Shown one piece after another: positions 8,861 to 16,799 of a stretch of 64,000 nucleotides of DNA; positions within the stretch are counted from its first letter, which is position 1; every line of letters begins with the position of its first letter. Source of the DNA: Chloroflexi bacterium AL-N1. GTDB lineage: Bacteria > Chloroflexota > Chloroflexia > Chloroflexales > Roseiflexaceae. A program made the position numbers and the translations under genes. The stretch lies in assembly GCA_013122435.1 (NCBI GenBank), contig WYDT01000012.1:62001-126000 (forward strand), in the 5' to 3' direction. Below the pieces are notes generated by a model. The model was not told where the DNA came from. It ran no database searches and saw nothing but the letters and a program-made list of their open reading frames with translations.

Positions 8861-8944
8861 CTATCCACAACATCGATCACAGTAATCGCCACCATAAGGA
8901 CCGTGGATCGGGCAATCGTTGTTGCAAGGAATGAGATGTTTCAT
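8861..8944 (-). CDS. Cys-rich 27-residue microprotein
   Basis: Starts at ATG 8944 and ends at TAG 8861. AGGAGC lies six bases upstream of the ATG, one of the best ribosome sites in the window, and a TATAGT -10 element sits at 8988-8993 about 45 bases upstream. The peptide has five cysteines arranged C-x3-C-x10-C-x2-C-C plus two histidines, compatible with binding one zinc or other metal ion. A longer in-frame ORF to 9049 lacks a ribosome site. No homologue recognised. It lies between the small membrane protein and the end of the hut operon. Real translation is an inference from the start signals. Confidence 0.5.
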   Translation of the reverse strand: MKHLIPCNNDCPIHGPYGGDYCDRCCG

Positions 8945-8987
8945 GGTGATGCTCCTGTTTTGTGTGTTCAACGTTTTATCTGAGCAC

Positions 8988-9047
8988 ACTATAACAGGCA
9001 CACGCTGCGGTATCACCTCGGTCAGGCTACGGCAGGACTGCGGTATC
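8988..9047 (-). promoter_or_regulatory. Candidate promoter with two direct repeats upstream of the microprotein
   Basis: TATAGT on the minus strand at 8988-8993 serves as a -10 for the 27-residue gene. No good -35 is present; instead the 10-mer CTGCGGTATC (plus-strand reading) occurs twice, at 9005-9014 and 9038-9047, exactly 33 bases apart (about three helical turns). That layout suits an activator-dependent promoter (inference). Confidence 0.35.
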
Positions 9048-9073
9048 ATTAAAGATCGTTGGAATGGGTAGAA

Positions 9074-10045
9074 CTAAAGACCGCGAGATGCAACTGCATG
9101 TTGGAAATGGCGGATTGTCTGGGCCGCAAACTGCGCCGTAGGAGTCAACACATCGGGGTTCTGGTGTGAAGAGGAAGGATTTTTTTGGTCAAAGAGTGTG
9201 GTCCATGCACTCGAACATGAGGAGACTTCGACCAGATCGAAACCAAGGACATTGGTAGAAGCAGCAATCTGCTCGATCAACGTAAACCAGTGTGGCGGTG
9301 TGAGTCCCTGTTGGGCAGGCGCACTGACACCCGGTGCGCTTGTAGCTTCCACTGCGTCGATGTCTACACTCAGGTAAACGCCATCCATTCCGGCTGTAGC
9401 AATCTGTACTGCTTTGGCAGCGATAGCGGCGATATCCATCGTAGAGCACTGGTCGTTATCTACTATAGTTACGCCATGCTCGTGTGCGAATTGTTCCATC
9501 TCACCAAAGATAGTGCTATTCGACCGATGAATGCCGATGGCAACCATGTTTTGCCCTGCTATCGAGATCGTCTTATCTTCGAGAATACGGCGAAACGCAT
9601 TCCCACTGCTGATCAGGCCACTCACACCTGCATGCGTCTCCAGAGGCCGCATATCCAGATGAGCATCGATATAGATGAGTCCTAGCTTGCTTTGGAGATG
9701 CGCTTGAGCCACACCGCTATAGAGTGGATAGGTAATCGAATGGTCACCGCCAATGGTCATGGGGAGATAACCCGCCTCTGCCAGATGCCGTATCTCGCGT
9801 GTAATGACGTTGTGTGCTGCCAGCGTCTGTTCGTTCTGCCAACGAATACTCGCAGCATCATCAACCGTAGCGGATGTCACCGTAAACTGGTAGGCTGCCA
9901 GATCGATCATGGTGCGGGGGCATGGCTCATTAAGAAGTGCCAAAACTGCCGGGGGTGCATCCGCTGCCCCGCTGACACCCCGCCTAAACCGCTGCATCAT
10001 ACGAATGCCGTTGTCAAAGGGGCAGCCAACCAACATAGGTTTCAT
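9074..10045 (-). CDS. hutG: Formimidoylglutamase (arginase/ureohydrolase family)
   Basis: 323 residues. The metal motifs of the ureohydrolase fold are present in order: GGDHSIT (about residue 118), DAHLDMR (about 145) and SVDIDAV (about 240), giving the His and Asp ligands of a dinuclear Mn site. Within a hut operon the likely reaction is hydrolysis of N-formimino-glutamate to glutamate and formamide, the last step of histidine degradation. Its start overlaps the hutI stop by four bases. Arginase or agmatinase activity would be the alternative from sequence alone; the operon context favours HutG. Confidence 0.88.
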   Translation of the reverse strand: MKPMLVGCPFDNGIRMMQRFRRGVSGAADAPPAVLALLNEPCPRTMIDLAAYQFTVTSATVDDAASIRWQNEQTLAAHNVITREIRHLAEAGYLPMTIGGDHSITYPLYSGVAQAHLQSKLGLIYIDAHLDMRPLETHAGVSGLISSGNAFRRILEDKTISIAGQNMVAIGIHRSNSTIFGEMEQFAHEHGVTIVDNDQCSTMDIAAIAAKAVQIATAGMDGVYLSVDIDAVEATSAPGVSAPAQQGLTPPHWFTLIEQIAASTNVLGFDLVEVSSCSSAWTTLFDQKNPSSSHQNPDVLTPTAQFAAQTIRHFQHAVASRGL

Positions 10046-11307
10046 ACGATTTGCCCCTGTTTAATGACCGTTTGAACCAGGTTGCCACCAAACTGATAAG
10101 CTAAATGGCGATAGTCCGGCACATCGATGAGGAGGAGATCGGCCTGCTTACCAACCTCGATAGAACCAACCGTTTTGCCCATACCGATTGCGTAAGCGGC
10201 ATTGATAGTAGCGGCATTCAATGCCTCGGCAGGCAAGAGACGTTGGTAGCGACAGGCAATCGCCATCACCAGTGGCATGGACGGGCAGGGCGACGAGCCG
10301 GGATTGATGTCGGTCGAGAGGGCCAACGCTGCACCAGCATCAATCAGCGCCCGTGCATCCGCAAAATGGTGACTACCCAGGTTAAAATTGACCGTTGGCA
10401 GCACTACACCAACTGTATCCGATTGGGCGATTCGCTCACGTTCATGGGCTGGTGTCACATCAAGATGATCGGCAGAGGCTGCACCCAACTCAACCGCCAG
10501 CTCTACCCCACCCAACGAGGTAAACTCATCGGCGTGGATCTTGGCTGGCAAGCCGCGTGCCTGTCCCGCTTCCAGCACACGCCGTGACTGTGCTAAATCA
10601 AAGGCATGCTGCTCACAAAACACATCGTTGAAAAGCGGTCGACCTTTTGCGGCAAGGGGCGAGGCTGCGTACCAATCACACACACAGGGTAACATCTCCT
10701 CAATAACCAGCGCGACATAGCCGTCAGAGTCATTGCTATATTCAGGGGGAATGGCGTGTGCACCAAGAAACGTCGGTATCAAATCGAGTGGATGAGTCTG
10801 GTCAAGCAGTTCGATGGCCTGGAGCATGGCCAATTCGCTGTCCGTGGTCAAACCATAGCCACTTTTGACTTCGACGGTAGTAGTACCTAGACGGAGCATG
10901 GTATCCAGCCGAGGGCGTGCCTCAGCAGCCAGTTGCTCAGGAGTGGCCTGACGCGTCGCCCGCATGGTGCTGAGAATACCGCCTCCCGCTGCCATAATCT
11001 CGGTGTAGGATGCGCCGCGAACACGCAATTCAAATTCGTCGACACGGTCGCCTACATACACCACGTGGGTGTGGGGATCGACAAAGCCGGGCAGCACGAC
11101 CTTCCTCTGGGCGTTGATACGTCGACGTGGCTGCACTTTTTTGCCCAGTTCGTCAGTACGGCCAACCGCCACAATCTGCCCCTTGTGTACGGCCACCGCA
11201 CCATCGTGAATGATCGCCACCGTACCCATTGCGGCTCCGCGCTTCGGTCCATCGCTGGCACAGGTCACCAATTGTGCCGCATGTTCAATCATTAGATCAA
11301 TTTCCAT
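10042..11307 (-). CDS. hutI: Imidazolonepropionase
   Basis: 421 residues, usual length. LPGFVDPHTHVVYVGDR carries the metal-binding HxH of the amidohydrolase superfamily, with later VEVKSGYGLT, KIHADEF and STDINPGSSPCPSMP, all diagnostic of HutI. It opens the imidazolone ring to give N-formimino-L-glutamate. ATG 11307 directly abuts the hutH stop at 11308, and its ribosome site GGAGG lies inside the end of hutH; its own stop overlaps the hutG start, so the three genes are translated as a tight block. Confidence 0.97.
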   Translation of the reverse strand: MEIDLMIEHAAQLVTCASDGPKRGAAMGTVAIIHDGAVAVHKGQIVAVGRTDELGKKVQPRRRINAQRKVVLPGFVDPHTHVVYVGDRVDEFELRVRGASYTEIMAAGGGILSTMRATRQATPEQLAAEARPRLDTMLRLGTTTVEVKSGYGLTTDSELAMLQAIELLDQTHPLDLIPTFLGAHAIPPEYSNDSDGYVALVIEEMLPCVCDWYAASPLAAKGRPLFNDVFCEQHAFDLAQSRRVLEAGQARGLPAKIHADEFTSLGGVELAVELGAASADHLDVTPAHERERIAQSDTVGVVLPTVNFNLGSHHFADARALIDAGAALALSTDINPGSSPCPSMPLVMAIACRYQRLLPAEALNAATINAAYAIGMGKTVGSIEVGKQADLLLIDVPDYRHLAYQFGGNLVQTVIKQGQIV

Positions 11308-12864
11308 TTATCCTCCTTCAATATGCGCTGTTACTGCCTCTTTAATGCTTCCTTGAGCTACCAGTTGTCGCACCTGTTCAATATGCGGTGCAAGCGGTTC
11401 ATCGCATACGAGGAAAGGCACTCGCTCACGGATTAGCTGATAGGCCACTGCTGTTCCCTGCCCCAACACCACAGAAGCACCTGCACCCATCTGTTCATGA
11501 AAATCGACACCCTGAGCAGCCGCAAACAACTCGATGGCGACAATCGTCTCAACATGAGTCAGCACCTGTTCGGCCTGTCGCACTGACGTCGCACCCATAC
11601 TGACGTGATCTTCCACGTTTGCGCTGCTCGAGATCGAGTCAGCACTCGCGGGATGTGCCAACACTTTGTTCTCCGATGCTAACGCCGCTGCGGTGTACTG
11701 CGCGATCATCAATCCGCTCTCGATGCCGCCGTGGGTCGTGAGAAACATGGGAAGCACACCACCGTTACAATCGGCATCGATCAGACGCGCGGTTCGCCGT
11801 TCACTCATATTGCCCAGGTCGGTGAGCGCGAGCTTGAGATAATCCATCGCAATCGCAATGGGCTCGCCATGAAAGTTGCCTGCCGAAATAACATCAATAT
11901 GATCACTCTGTTCATCGACAAAAATAAGTGGGTTATCATTTACAGCGTTGAGTTCGATATTGATGACCCACTGAGCATAGGCAATCGCATCGCGCACCGC
12001 CCCATGCACCTGTGGTACACAACGCAGCGTGTAGGGGTCCTGTACATTGTTGGGATCGTGTTGGCGCAACAGTTGGCTGCCTACGAGGAGTTTCCGCAAA
12101 AATGCCGCACACTCTATCTGGCGGGGATGGGGCCGCACCGCATGCACCCGCGCATCGTAGGCGCGATCCGTACCGTGCAACGCCTCCAGACTCATACAGG
12201 CCGCAATATCTGCCGACAACGCCAGGTTGATCGCACGCCGCGCCAGCAAGGCTCCCAGACCAACCATAAGCGCCGTGCCATTGAGAAGCGCAAGACCCTC
12301 TTTTGCTTCGAGCGTCATCGGTGTCAATTCGGCCCGTTGTAATGCCCTGCATCCACCAAGCAATTCACCTCGATATGTGGCAAACCCTTCGCCGATAACC
12401 ACCAGCGCCAGATGCGCGAGAGGTGCCAGATCACCACTGGCCCCAAGCGAGCCCTGTGCAGGAATCCGAGGATGTACACCGCGATTAAGCATGTCCATAA
12501 GGAATTGAATTAAAAGAAGCCGTACACCCGAATGACCTCGTGCCAAAGTGTTCGCACGTACCAGCAACATTGCACGTACAATCATCTCATCAAGTGCCGG
12601 ACCGACTCCGGCGGCATGGCTACGCACTAGGTTGAGTTGGAGTTGCTGTACCTGTTCTGGCGAGATAAGCTTATCTTTGAAACGCCCAAAGCCAGTCGTA
12701 ATGCCATAGGCGATAGCACCCTCAGCAACCAGACGCTCCACCGCTGCCCGTGACCGCTCAATAGCTGGAATGGCCATCGGATCAAGCGCTACCGGTCGGC
12801 CTTTTGCCACCGCAACAACATCATCGATGAGTAACTCACGCCCGGAGATCATAAGTGGTTCCAT
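11308..12864 (-). CDS. hutH: Histidine ammonia-lyase
   Basis: 518 residues, typical for bacterial HutH. The GSLGASGDLAPLAH block (about residues 140-153) contains the Ala-Ser-Gly triad that cyclises into the MIO electrophile. Further family motifs are YGITTGFG near residue 55, LLNGTALMVGL and ENKVLAHPASADSI. It removes ammonia from L-histidine to give urocanate, the entry step of the pathway. It lies 16 bases downstream of hutU and directly before hutI. Confidence 0.97.
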   Translation of the reverse strand: MEPLMISGRELLIDDVVAVAKGRPVALDPMAIPAIERSRAAVERLVAEGAIAYGITTGFGRFKDKLISPEQVQQLQLNLVRSHAAGVGPALDEMIVRAMLLVRANTLARGHSGVRLLLIQFLMDMLNRGVHPRIPAQGSLGASGDLAPLAHLALVVIGEGFATYRGELLGGCRALQRAELTPMTLEAKEGLALLNGTALMVGLGALLARRAINLALSADIAACMSLEALHGTDRAYDARVHAVRPHPRQIECAAFLRKLLVGSQLLRQHDPNNVQDPYTLRCVPQVHGAVRDAIAYAQWVINIELNAVNDNPLIFVDEQSDHIDVISAGNFHGEPIAIAMDYLKLALTDLGNMSERRTARLIDADCNGGVLPMFLTTHGGIESGLMIAQYTAAALASENKVLAHPASADSISSSANVEDHVSMGATSVRQAEQVLTHVETIVAIELFAAAQGVDFHEQMGAGASVVLGQGTAVAYQLIRERVPFLVCDEPLAPHIEQVRQLVAQGSIKEAVTAHIEGG

Positions 12865-12880
12865 TATGCACCTCGCTCCA

Positions 12881-14527
12881 TCAAAGCATGGGGATCTTCA
12901 CACCACGGATTCTGGCAACCTCGACCGCTTCTTCGTACCCTGCATCAGCGTGACGTGCGATCCCCATGCCAGGATCAATGGTTAACACACGCTCCAATCG
13001 ACGGGCCGCAGCAGGCGTGCCATCCGCAACGATGACCTGCCCGGCATGGATGCTGTAGCCAATACCCACACCACCACCGTGATGCAGGCTCACCCACGTG
13101 GCCCCACCCGCTGTGTTTGCCAGAGCATTCAGCAGTGGCCAATCAGCAATGGCATCCGAGCCATCACGCATGCCTTCCGTCTCACGATTAGGGCTGGCCA
13201 CCGAACCACAATCGAGATGGTCACGTCCGATTACAATCGGGGCCTGCACCTTACCGCTGGCAACCAGTTCGTTAAAGGCCAGACCGACCTGTGCACGTTC
13301 ACCATAGCCCAGCCAGCAGATACGTGCCGGCAAGCCCTGAAATGTGACATGCTGTTGGGCCAGACGAATCCAGCGTTGCAGATGTTCATCGTGGGGGAAG
13401 AGACGCAGAATCGTTTCGTCAGTTGTGTAAATGTCCTGTGGATCGCCAGAGAGTGCTACCCAGCGAAATGGTCCTTTGCCCGCGCAGAACAGTGGCCGGA
13501 TATAGGCATGGACAAAGCCAGGGTAACTAAATGCTTCTTCGAGACCGTTATCATAGGCGCGCTGTCGCAGGTTGTTGCCATAATCGAAGACCACGCTCCC
13601 ACGTGCCTGCCAATCGAGTAGCGCACGCACATGGTCGGTCATCGAATCGATAGCACGCTGTTGGTAGGACGCCGGATCACGTGTGCGAAGTTGCACTGCT
13701 TCATCAAGCGACAGCGTCGCTGGAATGTAGCCATAGAGCGGATCGTGAGCCGAGGTCTGGTCAGTTACTACGTCTGGCACAATGCCTGATGAAACTAATC
13801 GTGGCGCAATCTCAGCCACATTCCCAATCAGCCCAATCGATCGAGGGGTTTGCGCTGAGACCGCTTCCTCAACCCAGGTGATCGCCTCCTCAAGATTATC
13901 GGTGATGACATCGAGCTGTTGGAGTGACAAACGGCGTTTGGCACGCCAGCGATCCACCTCGACGATCAACCCGACGCCCTCATTCATGGTGATCGCCAAC
14001 GGCTGGGCGCCGCCCATCTCCCCTAACCCAGCGGTGAAGACAAACTTGCCCTTGAGGCTGTCCCACCCTTGCTCATGAGCCAGCGTTCCCAACGTCTCAT
14101 AGGTACCCTGAAGAATCCCCTGAGTACCAATATAGATCCAACTGCCCGCTGTCATTTGACCATACATGATCAAACCCTGGCGTTCCCATTCCTCAAAGTT
14201 TTCCTGTGTGGCCCAGGCCGGAACGATATTGGAATTAGCAATAAGAACCCGTGGTGCATCCGTATGGGTGCGGAACACCGCCACCGGCTTACCCGATTGG
14301 ACCAGCAACGTTTCATCTGGTTCAAGCTGGCGTAGCGATTCCAGGATGGCCTCAAACGCGTCCCAGTTGCGGGCAGCCTTTCCTCGTCCACCATACACAA
14401 TCAGGTTAGCGGGATCAAAGGCTACATCAGGATCGAGGTTATTCTGGAGCATACGATAGGGAGCTTCGATCTGCCAGTTTTTGCAGGTGAGCTGTGTGCC
14501 GCGTGGCGCACGTACAGTACGTGCCAT
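12881..14527 (-). CDS. hutU: Urocanate hydratase
   Basis: 548 residues, standard length. NAD-binding and family motifs are visible: YGGRGKAARNWD near residue 45, GLGEMGGAQPLAITMNEG (about 165-185), LIGNVAEIAPRL, and the C-terminal WVSLHHGGGVGIGYSIHAG. It hydrates urocanate to imidazolonepropionate using tightly bound NAD+. The ribosome site AAGGAGGA lies six bases ahead of ATG 14527. The gap to hutC is 36 bases. Confidence 0.97.
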   Translation of the reverse strand: MARTVRAPRGTQLTCKNWQIEAPYRMLQNNLDPDVAFDPANLIVYGGRGKAARNWDAFEAILESLRQLEPDETLLVQSGKPVAVFRTHTDAPRVLIANSNIVPAWATQENFEEWERQGLIMYGQMTAGSWIYIGTQGILQGTYETLGTLAHEQGWDSLKGKFVFTAGLGEMGGAQPLAITMNEGVGLIVEVDRWRAKRRLSLQQLDVITDNLEEAITWVEEAVSAQTPRSIGLIGNVAEIAPRLVSSGIVPDVVTDQTSAHDPLYGYIPATLSLDEAVQLRTRDPASYQQRAIDSMTDHVRALLDWQARGSVVFDYGNNLRQRAYDNGLEEAFSYPGFVHAYIRPLFCAGKGPFRWVALSGDPQDIYTTDETILRLFPHDEHLQRWIRLAQQHVTFQGLPARICWLGYGERAQVGLAFNELVASGKVQAPIVIGRDHLDCGSVASPNRETEGMRDGSDAIADWPLLNALANTAGGATWVSLHHGGGVGIGYSIHAGQVIVADGTPAAARRLERVLTIDPGMGIARHADAGYEEAVEVARIRGVKIPML

Positions 14528-14563
14528 GCTGTCCTCCTTGACGTTGTATAAGGCAAATACACC

Positions 14564-15319
14564 TTAGAGCGATGTTTGTACACGGGCCTCGATATGATAA
14601 TGATCTTCACCATAGATCGCCCGATACCAGACCGCTGGAAAGCGGCGCCCTTCATGTTTGCTAAATGTTAAACGGTCAATAAAAAAGGCATCTGAATGAG
14701 GTTCAGCGTGTAAAAGCTGTGCCTGCTCATCCGACAGATGGCCAAGTTCCACGGTGTGCACCATTTTGACAAGTGGGATACGATAGGTGTGTACCAGCAA
14801 ATGGTGGATCGAGTGTGTCTCTAAATCTTCTTGCAACAAATGAGGGCATAATGACTCAGCCAGATAGCGTTCTTCATAGGCAACGATCTGTTGATCAGCA
14901 AGGCGCAAACGAGCAATATGGATTATTGGCGTTTCTGCGATAAGTTCTAACTGCGCTGCGACAGCAGGAGACGCGGGAAGTACTTCAGCAATGAGCAGGC
15001 GGGCGGTTGGTGTGCGATTCTGGCGGCGTATATCTTCGTCGAAATTGGAGAGGGTGAGCAAAGTCGTGCTGGGCTGGGTGGTATGAACAAAGGTTCCAGA
15101 TCCTTGCGAGCGCCGAATGTAGCCTTCCTGGATCAGCACTTCTATGGCTTTGCGGACAGTGCCACGGCTTACCCGATGTGCGCGACACAATGTATCTTCG
15201 GTTGGCAGTTGATCACCAGGCCGCATATGGCCGGAAGTGATCTGCTCACGTAGAACCTGGGTCAGTTGATAGTATTTCGGCAGCGGAGGTGGCATCATAA
15301 ACAGAGACTCTATTGGCAT
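14564..15319 (-). CDS. hutC: GntR/HutC-family histidine-utilisation repressor
   Basis: About 251 residues from ATG 15319 (ATG 15298 is also possible; no strong ribosome site for either). N-terminal winged helix of the GntR type (YYQLTQVLREQITSGHMRPG ... VSRGTVRKAIEVLIQEGYI, then SQGSGTFV) followed by a UTRA ligand domain with the typical ending FFIDRLTFSK. HutC-type regulators repress hut genes and respond to urocanate. First gene of hutC-U-H-I-G, so it should control its own operon through the operator in its promoter (15328-15339). Confidence 0.88.
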   Translation of the reverse strand: MPIESLFMMPPPLPKYYQLTQVLREQITSGHMRPGDQLPTEDTLCRAHRVSRGTVRKAIEVLIQEGYIRRSQGSGTFVHTTQPSTTLLTLSNFDEDIRRQNRTPTARLLIAEVLPASPAVAAQLELIAETPIIHIARLRLADQQIVAYEERYLAESLCPHLLQEDLETHSIHHLLVHTYRIPLVKMVHTVELGHLSDEQAQLLHAEPHSDAFFIDRLTFSKHEGRRFPAVWYRAIYGEDHYHIEARVQTSL

Positions 15320-15327
15320 AATCACAT

Positions 15328-15367
15328 TTGTCTATACAACTATACATATAGAAGAATGATCTGTCAA
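15328..15367 (-). promoter_or_regulatory. hut operon promoter with HutC-type operator
   Basis: Minus-strand TTGACA at 15362-15367, a 17-base spacer and TATAGT at 15339-15344 make a near-consensus sigma-70 promoter. Directly downstream, overlapping the -10, is TTGTATAGACAA (15328-15339), a near palindrome resembling the TGGTCTAGACCA-type sites known for HutC/YvoA regulators. A bound repressor there would block initiation. Confidence 0.65.
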
Positions 15368-15429
15368 GGTAACAGGAGCAGGCCAGAGTGTTAGCAACTG
15401 CGTGGTTGCCAGATAGTTTGGCGCCACTC

Positions 15430-15528
15430 CATCACTGATTGGATGGGGGAGAATGATGAGGAATGTGTGTGTTTGTCTCTGTGTGTTTGAAGATAGGATG
15501 TTGTAGGGGACATGATCCAATCAGTGAT
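15430..15528. repeat. Perfect 15-bp inverted repeat flanking 69 bases
   Basis: CATCACTGATTGGAT at 15430-15444 is the exact reverse complement of 15514-15528. After a four-base offset the arms continue with GGCGC/GCGCC (15420-15424 and about 15530-15534). The enclosed 69 bases carry no gene and no recognisable transposase. It lies between the hut promoter and the tRNA array and could be a miniature element, a long stem-loop that ends array transcription, or a recombination scar. Confidence 0.6.
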
Positions 15529-15642
15529 GCGCGCCCGACGAAATGGTGGGCGGTATCCCAGACACTCACTCAGTGCGGGACAAACCGACCCAACCAGAGG
15601 AAACTCAGAACTAGTGTATCCATCATATTCCTCTCTTCTCTA

Positions 15643-15720
15643 TGGTCTGGGTGGCACGATTTGAACGTGCGATCACCGCGATCCCATCGCGGGATGTTAA
15701 CCAGGCTACACCACACCCAG
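15643..15720 (-). tRNA. tRNA-Pro (anticodon GGG)
   Basis: On the minus strand the complete cloverleaf folds: acceptor CTGGGTG/CACCCAG, D stem GTGT/ACAT with GG in the loop, anticodon stem CCGCG/CGCGG with loop ATGGGAT (anticodon GGG), T stem GCACG/CGTGC with loop TTCAAAT, discriminator A and an encoded CCA (15643-15645). All stems pair fully apart from one G-U in the D stem. It is the last and best preserved member of a three-unit array. Confidence 0.9.
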
Positions 15721-15806
15721 GTACAATTGGAGGAAGGAGCAGGAGCGGCACGTGCACAGCAGATTGCCATCCCGGTGCCATCACTCCATCGGCCACCCCT
15801 TCCTTA

Positions 15807-15882
15807 TGGTCCAGGTGGTTGGATTTGAACCAATGACCACCGCGATCCAACCGCAGGATGCAATCGGACTACACCTCCCTGA
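15807..15882 (-). tRNA. tRNA-Pro (anticodon UGG), defective-looking acceptor stem
   Basis: Minus strand, 86 bases upstream of tRNA-Pro(GGG). Anticodon stem CTGCG/CGCGG with loop GTTGGAT (anticodon UGG), D stem GTGT/GCAT, T loop TTCAAAT and encoded CCA (15807-15809) are clear. The 5' acceptor strand reads TCAGGGA against 3' CACCTGG: about five pairs form and the inner two do not, and about two bases seem to be missing around positions 6-9 compared with the sister gene. The outermost T-stem pair is A-C. It may be a decaying copy or a divergent tRNA. Confidence 0.6.
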
Positions 15883-15906
15883 ATAATCGGCATCTACACC
15901 AGATTC

Positions 15907-15991
15907 TGGCGGAAGAGACACGAGTTGTACGCGCAAGGTATGTGTTCACCCACGTTCGAAGTGGTGCCATCACAATTCGACTAGCTCTTCC
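15907..15991 (-). tRNA. Degenerate tRNA-Ser-like unit (anticodon CGA)
   Basis: Minus strand, 85 bases, class II size. Acceptor GGAAGAG pairs fully with CTCTTCC and is followed by discriminator G and encoded CCA, the usual tRNA-Ser ends. Anticodon arm CCAC/GTGG with loop TTCGAAC gives CGA. A GGGT/ACCT stem fits the long variable arm. The T stem GCGCG/CGTGT pairs with wobbles but its loop is TACAACT instead of TTCRANY, and the D arm lacks a proper stem and the GG pair. A pseudogene or strongly diverged tRNA; first unit after the array promoter. Confidence 0.5.
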
Positions 15992-16097
15992 CTTATTTTT
16001 GGGCCATATCAACGTTAGGCAAAACTGGCTTTGTGCTCCTTACAAACTAAGCATAAAACACAACATTATATATGCTGAACACATCCTGACATCTCAG

Positions 16098-16126
16098 ATA
16101 ATAACATATCAGAAAGGTCCTGTCAA
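16098..16126 (-). promoter_or_regulatory. Promoter of the tRNA array
   Basis: Minus-strand TTGACA (16121-16126), 17-base spacer and TATTAT (16098-16103), about 107 bases ahead of the Ser-like unit. It reads into all three tRNA-like units. The interval between 15992 and 16334 is otherwise without a gene. Confidence 0.6.
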
Positions 16127-16334
16127 CACTTTTATAGCTCATAAAAGTTCTATAAAGTTCAATTTATACGCACAGGTCGTATAAATAGCTGTGTACGTTA
16201 ATTCATACTTCTGACGTAAAGGCTATAGCCTTGTGTTACCATCTGACACTCACCAAAAATCAATCAACACATAGAACCTCAGAAAATAAGCACAGCACTA
16301 TCATTGACTGTCATCACTATGCACCTGCGATGTA

Positions 16335-16598
16335 GTGGATCAGGCCGCCTTTGGCGATTTGGCATTTCGTTACGATGGGGAGACCATGGTGTTGTCAGAG
16401 TTGGGGTTCCGTGCCAAAGATATACCGCCACACAAGCTGAAATACTGTGTCCGGGGAACGTGGAACGATCGGCATACAATGGCAGCATATTTTGGCTCTC
16501 TCAAAAGACGAGCGTCACATTCATCACATGGAAAGCCATTGATCATCTCATCTCTGGTACGCTACGGCCTTACTCAATGGTTTGCTCACAATAACTAA
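16335..16598 (+). pseudogene. Remnant of an insertion-sequence transposase (C-terminal part)
   Basis: The frame contains VLSELGFRAKDIPPHKLKYC followed by RGTWNDRHTMAAYFGSL, which matches the conserved 'D-x-GF ... LKLC-x-RGTWN-x-R' region near the catalytic Glu of DDE transposases of IS4/IS5-like elements. The expected Glu position reads Ala. After AYFG the family-like sequence seems to continue in another frame (ERHIHHMESH), pointing to a frameshift. Both ends and the N-terminal catalytic part are missing. Exact IS family not determined. Confidence 0.55.
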
Positions 16599-16799
16599 AG
16601 CTCGCATGGACATATGGCTAAATATCAGGCTATTTTATACGTCTTTACTTAATGTTTGCATTACTAATGAGTAATATACAGTTTCATTAATATTGATTTA
16701 TACTTAAATATCTTTTTGTAGTACAATAAGTTGTATAAAAAGTAGGATTAAAAATTAACTGCGTGCAGATCTATGCACATGTCAAGTGGGAGACTTTCG

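Noticed and set aside
10105..12985. Long plus-strand ORFs inside the hut operon (up to 203 residues)
   Set aside because: They lie antisense to hutI, hutH and hutU, lack ribosome sites and encode low-complexity, Arg/His/Thr-rich sequences without domains; codon-bias shadows.
15570..15770. 66- and 75-residue ORFs across the tRNA-Pro gene
   Set aside because: They overlap the tRNA; the pattern of stem sequences explains the open frame.
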